DNA of 64,000 nucleotides from Labia minor (GCA_963082975.1 OY720350.1:21981875-22045874); one strand, 5' to 3'; positions 36,519 through 48,860 are shown, numbered from the stretch's first letter. The notes: generated by a model from the sequence alone, not told the origin. Numbers and translations are program-made.

Positions 36519-37026
36519 CTAAAATAAAAGAAAAATGAAATAAAAGTTAAAAGCCTCTTATTTGGTATCAATTAGGGGTATCTATACACAATCTATATAC
36601 AAGATTGGATATCAATCCATTGATATCCCATTTAGCTACCATGTCTTATCAGTTTGACCAGCAGACCAAGAAATGCCTAAGGAAAAAGGGTATATATACG
36701 ATCCTCCCTACACCTCGCAGAATTTGATGAAACTTCGCCAGTTGATTCTTTGATTAATTCTAAGAAACTTTTTCCTTAGGCATTTCTTGGGAGAACTTCT
36801 AGTTTTAGAGATAAAATGGATTAAAGATTGGATATCAATTAGATGCTTATGAATGTCGAAATGTGCAGCCATTTTTGTTTTTTTCTGTTCGGTTTGGATA
36901 TAGGAAAATTATTTAATTAATTAATTTTTTAATTTTTCTATATACAATAGGAAGGGAAAAAATAAGTTGACCTGTGGCCAGGTCCGAACCCACCCACGGT
37001 TTGAAATAAATTAATTTCCAGCTTCA

Positions 37027-39154
37027 CAGTGGCGTAACCAGGATTTGATCCTGGGGGGGGGTTTTGACTAGACGCTCCACCTTCCTATGCCCCCCCCCCC
37101 CCGGCTCTCTCAAAGACACATTTTCATTAAGATTTTTTTTTTATATTAAATATTTAAAAAAGTTTTGTAAATGAAACACTGATTTTACAAAATCTGGCAA
37201 AAAAATTTAATTTAATATTTTATTTACTCGTATTCACAGTTTTAGAAAGAAAATATTTTTTTCCAGCTATAAGTAAATTATTTTAGCTTTCCTCATGAAA
37301 TAAGCATAGCTTATACGATGATCGGAAAATTTTGAAAATTTTTGCTCCGAGATTTTTCGAGATTTCCACTTTTCAGACGGTTCTGAATCCAAAACTGCAA
37401 AAAAATAATTTTGAACCGGCTCGTTACCGAGATTACGTCTAAACAAAATGAGATATTGAGTTGAAATTTGATATTTAGTTGTTTTTTTTTTGAGAATGAT
37501 GGGCGGGGATTTTTTTTTGGATTGTTTTTGGACAAGATCGGACCATAAGTAGGGTAGTTTAAAGAGGTGTCAAAGCACATTTTATTGATTTTCTCAATAA
37601 ATACCGATTTTTATGAGAATTATCATACTATAGTATTAAATTTATAGGGAATCGAATTTACTAAAAGTTTCATTATATTCATTTTTACCTAAACTTAATA
37701 ATAAAGGAGTTATTTATAAAAAACTACTTTAAGATTTCGAAAGTTTTTCATCTATTTTGAAAGAAATCATGTAAAAATCCCTAAGAAAAGATCCCTAAAT
37801 GCAAATCCCTAAAAGAATAAATCCATAAATAAAAAATTTCCTTAATTTTTTTTTACTTATTTAATAATAAATAGCCGAATAAACTTGAATGAGGTACATA
37901 TACAATACATCATGCTTGGAGTCATCACATCTGTTCCATCTGGTTTTTTAGCGTCCCATTTTTGATGGTTTGCCTTCATTATGGTCAGAAGCTCATCATG
38001 CGAGTCGCTGAATCGTTTCCTTTGTAGATCAGGCTTCTTACCACGAACATCACGACAGATTTCCAAAGAGATAAGGTTATGCTCAATATGGATTTGCTTA
38101 ATCAGGTCCCATACTAATGTCTTGTAACCTAAGAGTGAACGAAGAGCATTGTTGTAACCTTCCATGTTCGAGGCAAACCCATCAAAGTGGCATCATAGAT
38201 GTTCCCATGTTCCAATGTTCACCTAGCCAAGTGCGCTCGAAATAAGAAAAAAGATCACGAAGTTTTACCCTGTTGATCGTCCGGCTAATGCTTGGTAGGC
38301 TACAATGACGTTTGATGGTGGTACCAAAACCAAAGCTGCAAGAGTTCGTAAATGAGTGGAGTTGAGTGGATTATCTATATCATTATAGAGCTTCAAAACT
38401 TCTGGCATTGATTTGATGTTTCTATAAATGAATTGAGCAAAATGAAAAAGACAACCTCTGAAGATAGTAAATTTCACAAATTGCGTTATATATTCCCTGG
38501 TGAAATATACGGTGCAAATGGTGTATTTTGTATTTGGAATCATTAAGCTATTAAAACGTATGCTAATAAACGGAATTTGAGTAAATTCCCTTTATTTGAC
38601 ACCCCTATTTTTTTGGAAAAATCACGTGTCTGGGCCATATGTATGTATTTTTGGACCTATTTTTCCCTACTTTCGGTCCAGGCCCGATTACCACCTTGGG
38701 AGGTTGTGTCTCAAGCAACCGGGTTTCATGCTCACCTTGTGATTTAATTTTCTGAGACACAATTAAAATTAATACAAAAATGAAAAAATTTGTTTTTAGT
38801 GTTTTTTCAGTCAGCGATATTTTTATTTAGGGATTTATTCTCACAATCATCTAGTAGTCTTATATTGAGTCTTTTGTTTTTTATGATTTAGGAGAAATAA
38901 TAAAATAATTTTTTATTTCTTATATTTAATTCTGTACGAAAAAATAAGCAGGTTTTATTTTTTTAAAATATAATAAACTTACTTATTATACACTAAGTTA
39001 TACTTTAAGAATTATTTTTATTTCAAATAAAAAGGATTAAGTATATTTTTTCTTTTCTATTTATAATATATTACATAATATACAGCAATATATATTTTTT
39101 CTCTCCTGGGGGGGGTTTTAACCCCCAAACCCCCCCCCCCTGTTTGCGCCACTG
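37027..39154. mobile_element. hAT-type element, 2.1 kb, TSD CAGCTTCA, with captured MULE fragment
   Basis: Ends CAGTGGCGTAACCAGG and TTTGCGCCACTG. The 8-bp duplication CAGCTTCA lies at 37019-37026 and 39155-39162. It is inserted into a family A element, and the duplicate at 58610 is the empty site, so insertion followed the segmental duplication. G and C homopolymers lie next to both ends. The left half resembles internal hAT sequence (minus frame MCFDTSLNYPTYGP at 37580, shared with 60564). The right half contains a MULE transposase remnant on the minus strand. Confidence 0.9.
37857..38543 (-). pseudogene. MULE transposase fragment inside the hAT element
   Basis: Two minus-strand frames. 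The upstream one (38265-38543) includes KLYNDIDNPLNSTHLRTLAA and FVKFTIFRGCLFHFAQ. The downstream one (37857-38165) includes MEGYNNALRSLLGY and FSDSHDELLTIMKANHQKW. These resemble the C-terminal region of insect MULE transposases, where a conserved glutamate is followed by N-x3-NAL. The two frames are separated by about 100 bases in shifted frame (still legible as HFDGFASNMEG-type text), so the gene is dead. Its presence between hAT ends implies capture or nested insertion. Confidence 0.55.
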
Positions 39155-40396
39155 CAGCTTCAGAAACAATTTCAAATAATTTTATTATATCTATTAATGT
39201 AATAAAAAACAGATATGGATATAACATAAATATTTTTAATTTTATTTTATTTATAATATATATGCAAGACCAGGCTGTGACGTCATGAATGGCTGGATGA
39301 CGTCATATAATTTTAATTGAGAAAAAACTAATAAAGATGATTTTTCTCGGGGATAAAACCAATGCAAAGTGAATGATTCGTGATGATATGTAAAAAATCT
39401 CCTCATGTGAAATTTGGTATGAAAATAACCCTTCCCTTCCTATCGTCGATCGCTAATACTACCACTTCCGGTTTCCGGATTTGCACCAGAAGTTGGTCAA
39501 TTCATCCCACTGATGTATTAAGTAAATATACCAAATTTCATCAAAATCCGTTCAGCCGTTCAGGCTGTACACATCTATACGGACGGACGGACGGACAGAC
39601 ATCATGCTAAAAATACTTTTTTCTGTTAAGAAAATGCTTGATTCGTGGAGATATGTAATAAGTTGACCTGTGGCCAGGTCCGAACCGACCGACGGTTTGA
39701 AATAAATTAATTTCTAGCTACAGAAACAATTTCAAATAATTTTAATATATCTATTAATGTAATAAAAAACAGATATGGATAGAACATAAATATTTGTAAT
39801 TTTATTTTATTTATAATATATAGCTGAAGTAGCCGGCGTTGCCCGTGATCATAATAAGGAGGCTGTGACGTCATGAAGGGCTGGGTGAAGTCATATAATT
39901 TTAAATTAAGAAAAACATAATGAAGATGATTTTTCCCGAGGATAAAACCAATACATTCGTGGTGATATGTAAAAAAATCTCCTCATGTGAAATTGGGTGT
40001 GAAAATAACCCTTCCCTTACTATCGTCACCACGAGGTGATATGTAAAAAAATCTCCTCATGTGAAATTGGGTGTGAAAATAACCCTTCCCTTACTATCGT
40101 CGATCGCTAATACTACCACTTCCGGTTTCCGGATTTGCACCAAAAGTTGATCAATTCATCCCACTGATGCATTAAGTAAATATATCAAATTTAATCAAAA
40201 TCGGTTGAGCCGTTCAGGCTGTACACATCTATACGGACGGACAGACGGACAGACGAACAGACGGACGGACAGACATCATGCTAAAAATACTTTTTTCTGT
40301 TAAGAAAATGCATGATTCGTGGAGATATGTAAAAATCTCCACATGTGAAATTTGGTGTGAAAACAATACCTCCCTTACTATCGTCGGTCGGTAAAA
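39155..40396 (+). repeat. Family A: interrupted copy plus a second full copy
   Basis: 39155-39657 completes the element begun at 36963 and split by the hAT insertion. At 39658 a second copy begins inside it (GATATGTA then ATAAGTTGACC) and runs to 40396. Within it a block of about 75 bp (GATATGTAAAAAAATCTCCT) is tandemly repeated (39957-40085). The duplicate near 59120 lacks the second copy. Confidence 0.8.
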
Positions 40397-41074
40397 ACCG
40401 AAAATTAGTCGCGCCCTCTGCTGGTCAAACTGATAAGACATGGTAGCTAAATGGGATATCAATGGATTGATATCCAATCTTTAATCCTTTTTATCTCAAA
40501 AACTAGAAGTTCTCCCAAGAAATGCCTAAGGAAAAAGTTTCTTAGAATTAATCAAAGAATCAACTGGCGAAGTTTCATCAAATTCTGCGAAGTGTCCCCC
40601 CTGATCGTATATATACCAATAATTATTTTGAGGATAAAAAAACAATTTTTTCTATAAATTAATGTTAATTTATATTTTTTTAAATGCCATTTGGAAATAA
40701 ATAATAGCTTTGTATACATACCTAAGAGTCTTGTAAGTTTCATATTTTTGTTAGATATTTGATTAATTGCCATAAGAAATCGGTAATTGGCCATTTCGGA
40801 ATCGAACGAAAGCACCACAGACCATCAACAAGACTGGACACCTGGACACGCCCATACATTCCTCTGAAGCCTTATTTGGCGCCCCCTAGGTATTACCCGG
40901 AGCAACTTGATGGAAAAGTGGGTGGGGGGAGTGATGGGCTTTTTGAATTTATTTAGAATTTGGCGCCATCTATTGACCTCCCTCGTAACTACCTGATGTA
41001 AACCTTTTGGGGTGGGGGAGCTTATTGGGCTTTTTAAATTTAATTTTTTTTGAAGGAATAATTGAAATGAAAAA

Positions 41075-41225
41075 AAATTGTGAAAATTTCAGTCAAATGA
41101 AAAATTATTTATTAAACTGACATTTCTTCAAAAAATTTTTATTTTTTGATATTTTTGCTGAAACGTTGGTTTTATCTCCAAATAAATAATTTTTCATTTA
41201 ACAGGAATATTCACAATTTTTAAAT
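41075..41225. mobile_element. Fold-back MITE
   Basis: AAATGAAAAATTATTTATT at the left and AAATAAATAATTTTTCATTT at the right are inverted. Member of the family at 21553-21725; a duplicate lies at 62525-62680. A further related fold-back lies at 41580-41690. Confidence 0.7.
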
Positions 41226-41579
41226 TGAAGCTAGGAAATTTACACATATAAATGAAAAGAGTAATGTTTTATAAGTAATATATTTATTTAAAGAAGGATA
41301 AAAAATAAAATAAATTATGTATTATGTATTATATATTATCTATTACTTAGAACATTACTATTTTCATCTAGCTGTATAAATTAAATAATAACAATTCAAA
41401 AATTGTCAAATTTTTGCACAAGCGAAAAACAATATGTTAAAAAGATATGTTTAATAGTGAGATCACCATATAATTTGTAAATATAATTTTATAATTTTTA
41501 TTAATTTTCAAATAAATATTGTTTATATAATTAAAACATTATTCGTTTCTTTTAGATATGTTAATTATATAACAAGATT

Positions 41580-41690
41580 GTAGAAAAATTTCAGTTTAAT
41601 GAAAAATTATTTATTTGGAAATTAAACTAATATTTATCTCCAAATAGATAATTTTTCATTTAACAGAAAATTTTCTACAATTTTTTAATT
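41580..41690. mobile_element. Fold-back MITE, third copy
   Basis: ATTGTAGAAAAATTTCAGTT and its inverse AGAAAATTTTCTACAAT bound about 110 bp. It sits exactly at the right edge of segmental duplication A. Confidence 0.6.
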
Positions 41691-41874
41691 GTGAAGTCAT
41701 GAATGGCTGGATGACGTCATATAATTTTAAATCAAGAAAAAACTAATAAAAATGATCTTTCTCGAAGATAAAACCAATACAAAGTGCATGATTCGTGGTG
41801 ATATGTAAAAATCTCAACATGTGAAATTTGGTGTGAAAACAATACCTCCCTTACTATCGTCGGTCGGTAAAAAC

Positions 41875-42117
41875 GCGTTTAATGCCCCCACTCCCTTTTT
41901 TAAAAATTTTTTAGTTTGAGACACCGCCAGATAGCGCAACACGCGATTTTAGGAAAAATTGCGTGTCCTAGTTTGATGCGCATGGTCTGTGATTTAAATG
42001 TCAATACAAAAACAAATTTTCAAATATTTATCCTCAGAGCATCTGTATTTATCTCACTTATGTACTGGTAAAATATATAAAAATTATATTTTTTAAAAAT
42101 TAATACTTAAATATAAA
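41875..42117 (+). promoter_or_regulatory. Conserved upstream region of ZF-2
   Basis: It shares with ZF-4 (46350-46609), and in its last 100 bases with ZF-1 (10715-10810), an AATGCCCCCACTCCC block, a CGCCAGATAGCGCA motif and ATTTTCAAATATTTATCC. A TATAAAAATTATATTTTTT tract 35-45 bases before the ATG is also shared. Conservation in three copies suggests the promoter travels with the gene; no transcript start can be proved. Confidence 0.45.
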
Positions 42118-43209
42118 ATGGATCTTTATTCACAAGAAGATAGAAAATATCCAATATATATTGGTAAGTTATAGGTGTGATTGTTCATATATATTATTAT
42201 TAATTTTAACAAATATTATTCTTTTGAAATTTAATCTGACATACCATTATTATTAATAATTATGATTTTTAAAATAGTTTTAAGTAAGTTCATAACATTT
42301 TAAACAAATGAAAATATTGTTATAGGTCCCTTATATACTTGTCCATATTGTCATTCAAATTATATAAATGAGGAATTTTTATCTAAACATTTAAAAAAAT
42401 GTATTCATAAAGAAATATTTTCAATTTTAAAAAATAAAATAAAACTCAAAAAAGATACAGATAAGTATACCAAGGAATGGCAAGACCAACAACTTGAACA
42501 AGATACCGATTCAAAAAATACGGATGAAAAACCTTTTGAATGCAACTTTTGTAAAAGGAAATTTAGACGTAAATATGATTTAAAAATACATTTATTAATT
42601 CATACAGGCGAAAAGAACTTTGAATGCAACTTTTGTAAAATTAAGTTTTATAGAAAATCGCATTTAAAATCACATTTATTAATTCATACAGGCAAAAAGG
42701 ACTTTGAATGTAATTATTGTAAAAAGAAATTTAATCAAAAATCTAATTTAGATAAACATTTATTAATTCATACGGGCGAAAAGCCCTTTGAATGTAATTA
42801 TTGTAATAAGAAATTTATTCAAAAATCTAATTTAAAAACACATTTATTAATTCATTCTGGGGAAAAGCCTTTTGAATGTAATTATTGTAAAAAGCAATTT
42901 AGTGATAAATCTACTTTAAATAAACATTTATTAATTCATACAGGCGAAAAGCAATTTGAATGTAATTATTGTAATAAGAAATTTAATAGAAAATCTATTT
43001 TAAGTAAACATTTATTAATTCATACAGGTGAAAAGCCCTTTGAATGTAATTATTGTAATAAGAAATTTATTCAAAAACCTCATTTAGATTCACATTTATT
43101 AATTCATACAGGTGAAAAGCCCTTTGAATGTACTTATTGTACAAAGAAATTTAATAAAAAATTTAATTTAAAAACACATTTATTAATTCATACAGGTGAA
43201 ATAATCTAA
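42118..43209 (+). CDS. ZF-2: intact two-exon C2H2 zinc-finger protein, 309 residues
   Basis: Exon 1 (42118-42163, MDLYSQEDRKYPIYI) joins exon 2 (42326-43209) across a 162-bp intron with GTAAGT and TATAG. The product starts with the family's unusual C-x2-C-x12-H-x4-C finger (YTCPYCHSNYINEEFLSKHL). A lysine-rich linker follows (about residues 45-70), then eight classical C2H2 fingers with HTGEKP-like linkers, ending HTGEII. All zinc ligands in the eight fingers are present. Residues at helix positions -1, 3 and 6 vary between fingers (RDI, RHS, QNK, QNT, DTK, RIK, QHS, KNT) while the rest is nearly constant. Presumably nuclear and DNA-binding; target unknown. There is no internal ATG in exon 2 near its start, so the exon-1 ATG is the natural start. 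Decayed finger remnants follow to about 43320. Confidence 0.85.
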
Positions 43210-43320
43210 TTATTGTAAAAAAAAATTTAATTTTAAGTCTCAATTAAAAAAAGATTTATTAATCCATACATGCGAAAAGCCTTTTCAATGTGATTTATCT
43301 ACTAAGAAATTTAATAAATA
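43210..43320 (+). pseudogene. Zinc-finger remnants after ZF-2
   Basis: One further finger and part of another (TATTGTAAAAAAAAATTTAA, then a CEKPFQCD-like stretch) can be read after the stop, showing ZF-2 was shortened at its 3' end. Confidence 0.65.
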
Positions 43321-43727
43321 TTAAAATCCATATGGTGACGAAAATAATGATTAAATTAATGAAATTATTAAAAAGAAATACACCCGAAAATACTTTATCA
43401 AATAAGAAATACATTTGGAAATTATTTATGGACTTTTCAATTCATTTACCCATCCAAGTTGCATGAGAAATATTAGTAATATTTTAATATTATAATTTAA
43501 AATTAAAATTTTAAAGTATAATAAACGAACTCAATTTCTGAATTTAATATCCAGTTGATAGTGGAAATTTTCTATTTTATTTGTATATGATAAATATGCA
43601 AGAAAAGCGTGTTTGTATAAATAAATAATTTATAACACGTAACAATTTCTGAATTTAATAAATTTTTTCCTGAAAATTTCAAACCGTACAATACCAAATC
43701 CTGATTCAACGGGGTATTCCTGTATAT

Positions 43728-43923
43728 CAGTGATTCTCAACCACTGTACAGCGGCACTTTAGTGAGCCGCGAGAATTTCAAAATATGCCGACAAATTTTC
43801 CAAATGTAATGAGGCTCTTAAACATTTCGGACTTTTACACTTATCTTTTGATTTGAAAGCCGAAAAATTTTTAAACCGTTAAAAGTGTGCCTCGGTAAAA
43901 AAAAAAAAGGTTGAGAATCACTG
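43728..43923. mobile_element. hAT MITE, 196 bp, TSD CTGTATAT
   Basis: Termini CAGTGATTCTCAACC and GGTTGAGAATCACTG are perfect 15-bp inverted repeats. CTGTATAT is duplicated at 43720-43727 and 43924-43931. It lies between ZF-2 and ZF-3. Confidence 0.9.
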
Positions 43924-43984
43924 CTGTATATAATCAAAACTATTGTTCCCTGTAATAAAATAAAGAATTAATATTATAAAAAGT

Positions 43985-44609
43985 ATTTTCAATTTTGAAC
44001 AAGATTCCGATTCAACTAAATTGAATGAAAAAACTTGCAACGTTTGTAAAAAGAAATTTAATCGTAAATTTGATTTAAAAAGGACATTTAGTAATTTATA
44101 CAGGCGAAAAGCCCTTTGAATGTAATTATTGTAAAAAGAAGTTTAATTTTAAATGTAATTTAAATAATCATTTATTAATTCATACAGGAGAAAAGCATTT
44201 TGAATGTAATTATTGTAATAAGAAATTTATTCAAAAATCTACTTTAAATAATCATTTATTAATTCATTCAGACGAAAAAAACTTTGAATGCAACTTTTGT
44301 AAAAATAAATTTTATAGAAAATCGCATTTAAAATCACATTTATTAATTCATACACGCGAAATGCAATTTGAATGTAATTATTGTAAAAATAAATATAATC
44401 ATAAATATACTTTAAATAGACATTTATTAATTCATACACACGAAATGCCTTTTGAATGTAATTTTTGTAATAATAAATACATTAAAAAATCTCATTTAGA
44501 TTCACATTTATTAATTCATACAGGCGAAAAGCACTTTAAATGCAACTTTTGTAATAAAAATTTTTATAGAAAATCGCATTTAATATCACATTTATTAATT
44601 TTCTTTTAA
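43985..44609 (+). pseudogene. ZF-3: zinc-finger array lacking its 5' part
   Basis: There is no exon 1 and no N-terminal finger. After a frame-shifted first finger (CNVCKKKFNRKFDLKR), an open frame runs from about 44099 to 44609 with six fingers. The last loses its second histidine because the sequence passes straight into an R1 module near 44600 (SHLLIFF, stop). Some linkers are altered (HTREMQ, HTHEMP). It is flanked by ZF-2 upstream and repeats downstream, and is a truncated duplicate. A short protein from the ATG at 44361 is conceivable but unlikely to be functional. Confidence 0.75.
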
Positions 44610-45260
44610 ATTTATATACGATTTAATATTATTGTTTTATCAATATAAAATCACAAAAGAGAATTTATTAAATAAAAGAGTAACTATTTAATAAATTTAT
44701 TTCTTTATGTTTAAATTTATAAAGTTTTTCTAAAAAATATTTTTTAATTTAAAAATGTTATATTTTATAATTGTATTCAATGTAAATACAAGGCATTAAA
44801 TATATATTTTTTTTCCTTCTTTGTTTTAGAAACTAATAAACTATATTTTGTAGAATATAATTATTTGTATATAAACGATACATATATAATATCTACCCAA
44901 TGTTAGAAAGCGAAAAATATTAAACCTCTCAATATATCATTTGTCTAAAAAATTATATTTTAATTTTTATATATTCTATAAATCGTTTTTATCAGTAAAA
45001 TATTGTGGATTGTAATAATTGAGAAATAAACCTAAAAACAAAAAATAATCTAATTTAGTCATTTTAATTGTCATTGAAATAATATTTTAGAATTAAAAAA
45101 TAAAACTAAAAAAGACTTAAATTATTAAAGCTTTGGTGGTTGTTATTATTTATAAGAGAATTTTGTAAATAACACCGCATATTGATATTTTTTATTGTCA
45201 ATTTATTCAAAAAAATATTAATATGAGGTTTTATTTACAAAATTCCCTTATAAAAAACAC
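44600..45260. repeat. R1 module copy
   Basis: Close copy of 366-1010 and 13740-14390, joined directly to the last finger of ZF-3. Confidence 0.7.
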
Positions 45261-46340
45261 TTATAAAACTTTTACCTCCTTCATTTTTAAATAGAAAATA
45301 AAAAATATTCAAATAATACAAGAATAAATAAATCTTACCTTCTTATACGAGTAAAAAGTGTATATATATATATATAGCCATGGGTTCTCAAAAACCGCTC
45401 TAACGATTTTTTTCTTCTTTATAATTTTACATTATAAGAATACTAATTACAGTAGTTATAATATATGGGGAATTTTCAACTTTGACCGCAGAGTTGACCA
45501 TGTTCCCAAACGAATTTTAAAAAACCAAGACCACTTTACATTTACACATTTTAAGCTCTAATCGAATCCTAAATCAATATTTAAAAAATTGAAAAACAGA
45601 CACACAGATTTATAGATTTTATAAACGAACATTTAAATAATTAAAGAATTGTATATAAAAAATAATGAATCATTTTTTTTAACTCAAGTACCGAGTCGAG
45701 GCTCGGAGTCCCGGTACTTTTTTACTAAATTGAAAGACATTTAAACTTACCATCCGAATAAACGAAAAAAAGTAGATTTTCCTTAGTTGAGGTTGAGACA
45801 GGAATGTATAATACTTTTAAATAAATAGATAAATTAATTTACAAATGTGTTTATTGATGGAAAAAGTTAAATAATAAATATAATTAATCTAATATAGTCA
45901 ATCGTATATGTGAGGATTAGTGGAAATAGGGAAAAAATAACACGAATGGAATGAGTAGCAATACCAAACCATCAACTTTACAAATAATTAATGGAAACAA
46001 AATATGTAGCTATTTTAAATAATACTGTAAAATGTAGCACTGGGTCGAATTGTGAAGATCATGGAAACCAAATTCTCTTCTCCTACAATCACCTCCTAAT
46101 TAAATTAACTACCCACAGCAATATTAACATTATCCTTCTCTCCCCTCAGATACCACCACTTTTTATCCTATAACACTCCTGGAAAATAATATTAATAAAA
46201 CAGATGAATGCAGATGATGAGATAAGCATAATTGATTCTACCATTTTTATTTCTCAATATTCCTTCTAAATAAAAATAAATTTAAAAAAGGTGACAAAAT
46301 TCAACAATTCTTTATTCTCAATATTCCTTCTAAATAGAAA
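45260..46340. repeat. R2 fragment, P fragment and shared flank
   Basis: 45436-45640 is the left part of R2 and 45660-45716 the right half of P. 45720-46190 matches 20025-20480. 46230-46350 matches 21190-21330. No gene is seen. Confidence 0.6.
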
Positions 46341-46349
46341 TAAATTTAA

Positions 46350-46609
46350 AAAACGCATTAAATGCCCCCACTCCCTTTTTTAAAAATTTTTTTAGACTTT
46401 AGCACCGCCAGATAGCGCAACACGCGATTTCAGGTAACAACATTGCGTGTCCTAGGCTGATACCCATGGTCTGTGACAGTCTGTGATTTAAAAGTCAATA
46501 CAAAAACAAATTTTCAAATATTTATCCACAGAGCATCTATATTTATCTCACTTATATACTGATAAAATATATTATAAAATTATATTTTTTAAAAATTAAT
46601 AAATATAAA
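46350..46609 (+). promoter_or_regulatory. Conserved upstream region of ZF-4
   Basis: Same block order as 41875-42117, ending in a TATATTATAAAATTATATT tract before the start codon. Part of it also occurs alone at 21320-21440. Confidence 0.45.
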
Positions 46610-47617
46610 ATGGATCTTTATTCACAAGAAGACAGAAAATATCCAATATATATTGGTAAGTTATAGGTGTGATTGTTCATATATATTATTATTAATTTTC
46701 AAAAATTTTATTTTTTTGAAATTTAATTTGTAATAATTATGAAATTTAAAATAGTTTTAAGTAAGTTTAAAACCTTTTAAACCAATGAAAATGGAAATAT
46801 TGTTTTAGGTCCTTTATATACTTGTCATTATTGTCATTCAAATTATATAAATGAGGAATTTTTGTCTAAACATTTTAAAAAATGTATTCATAAAGAAATA
46901 TTTTCAATTTTAAAAAATAAAATAAAACTCAAAAAAGATACAGATAAGTATCCCAAGGAATACAGTCATGACCTAAAAATTGAACCAGATACCAATTCAA
47001 GTAATACGGATGAAAAACCTTTTGAATGCAAGTTTTGTAAAAAGAAATTTAATTATAAATCTCATTTAAAAACACATTTATTATTCCATACTGGTGAGAA
47101 GCCTTATGAATGTAATTATTGTAAAAAGAAATTTAGTCAAAAGATTTCTTTAAAAAAGCATGTATTAATTCATACAGGTGAAAAGCCCTTTGAATGTAAT
47201 TATTGTAGTAAGAAATTTATTCAAAAATCTAATTTAGATACACATTTATTAATTCATACAGGCGAAAAAAACTTTGAATGCAACTTTTGTAAAAATAAAT
47301 TTTATATAAAATCGCAGTTAATATCACATTTATTAATTCATACACGCGAAAAGCAATTTGAATGTAATTATTGTAAAAAGAAATTTAGACATAAATCTAC
47401 TTTAAATAAACATTTATTAATTCATACAGGCGAAAAGCAATTTGTATGTAATTATTGTAAAAAGAAATTTAATCGGAAATCAATTTTAGATAGTCATTTA
47501 TTAATACATACTGGGGAACAGCCCTTTGAATGTGATTATTGTAAAAAGAAATTTAGTCGTAAAAGTAGTTTAAAAGGGCATTTATTATTACATACTGGTG
47601 CAACACCTTTTGTATGA
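46610..47617 (+). CDS. ZF-4: intact two-exon C2H2 zinc-finger protein, 284 residues
   Basis: Exon 1 (46610-46655) joins exon 2 (46809-47617) across a 153-bp intron (GTAAGT to TTTTAG). It has the family's N-terminal C-x2-C-x12-H-x4-C finger and a Lys-rich linker (KLKKDTDKYPKEYSHDLKIE). Seven classical fingers follow, ending HTGATPFV. Helix positions -1/3/6 read YHT, QSK, QNT, IQS, HTK, RIS, RSG. The linker matches ZF-1 almost exactly but is not duplicated. The 3' flank to 48660 is shared with ZF-1, so the whole unit was copied. Likely a nuclear DNA-binding protein with unknown target. All zinc ligands are intact. Confidence 0.87.
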
Positions 47618-47841
47618 AATTTTGTACAAAGAAAATATTATTATTTATTATTACAGGGAACAATATTTTTTATTAAAATAAAATCATCATAAGATATACG
47701 ATTGACTAATTAATTATATTAATTATTTACCTTTATCCACTAATAAAAACAAATGAAAACTAATTTATCTATTTATTTAAAAGTATTATACATACCTGTC
47801 TCAACCTCTAATCTAGGAAAATCTACTTATGTTCGTCTTTT

Positions 47842-48465
47842 TACCGACCGACGATAGTAAGGGAGGTATTGTTTTCACACCAAATTTCACATGTGGACAT
47901 TTTTACATATCTTTACGAATCAAGCATTTTTTTAACAGAAAAAAGTATTTTTATCATGATGTCTGTCCGTCCGTCCGTCCGTATAGATGTGTACAGCCTG
48001 AACAGCTAAACGGATTTTGATGAAATTTGGTATATTTACTTAATGCATCAGTGGGATGAATTGATCAACTTTTGGTGCAAATCCGGAAACCGGAAGTGGT
48101 AGTATTAGCGATCGACGATAAGAAGGGAAGGGTTATTTTCATACCAAATTTCACATGAGAAGATTTTTTACATATCATCACGAATCATTCAGTTTGCATT
48201 GGTTTTATCCCCGAGAAAAATCATCTTTATTAGTTTTTTCTCGATTAAAATTATATGACGTCATCCAGCCATTCATGTCGTCACAGCCTGGTCTTACATA
48301 TATATTATAAATAAAATAAAATTAAAAATATTTATGTTCTATCCATATCTGTTTTTTATTACATTAATAGATATATTAAAATTATTTGAAATTGTTTCTG
48401 TAGCTGGAAATTAATTTATTTCAAACCGTCGGACGGTTCGGACCTGGCCACAGGTCAACTTATTT
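47842..48465 (-). repeat. Family A copy, inverted
   Basis: Begins TTTACCGACCGACGATAGTA and ends CAGGTCAACTTATT. The ZF-1 flank at 12410-12430 is the empty site (TTCGTCTTTTTTGGTAAGTC), which places the insertion within a T run. Confidence 0.85.
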
Positions 48466-48860
48466 GTATGGTAAGTCTAAATGTCATATGATTTTTTAGA
48501 TTTAGTAAGAAATAATTGAAAATAAAAATAATATAAATATAAGAAAATTTTAAAAAATAACGTTTTTCCAGTGGACTAAAAAGAATTAAATAATTTTTCT
48601 TTAAGCCTGAAGAAGTTTATTAATTATTTGCTTTATATTCAACGAAAAACGTAGGGCGCATTCATTTAATTAATTTTCATAAGTCTATCTCAATTTAAAG
48701 ATAATGAAAAATCGATTTCAATTTGTCAAAAGAGCGTTCCGACAAAGAGACATTCGTATGTGTTTCTCTCGTTTCAAATATTGACATTGAAGAAAATTTT
48801 TAATCCAAACATATTAAATATTAACAAGAACATTATTCGTTTATTTTATTTATGTAAGCA

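Larger units (their letters stand above)
33565..41600. repeat. Segmental duplication copy A (about 8 kb)
   Basis: Near-identical stretches recur in the same order and orientation at 54690-63060, covering HADHA introns and exon 2 (36415-36518). Examples are 33565-34210 with 54685-55335, 34250-34418 with 56410-56573, 36328-36960 with 56724-58556, and 40397-41600 with 59188-63055. Differences are mostly insertions and deletions of whole elements. The exon differs by one synonymous base. Confidence 0.9.

Noticed and set aside
36963-40396. Family A as a Helitron or classic TIR transposon
   Set aside because: No CTRR hairpin end, no terminal inverted repeat and no readable target duplication; left unclassified.
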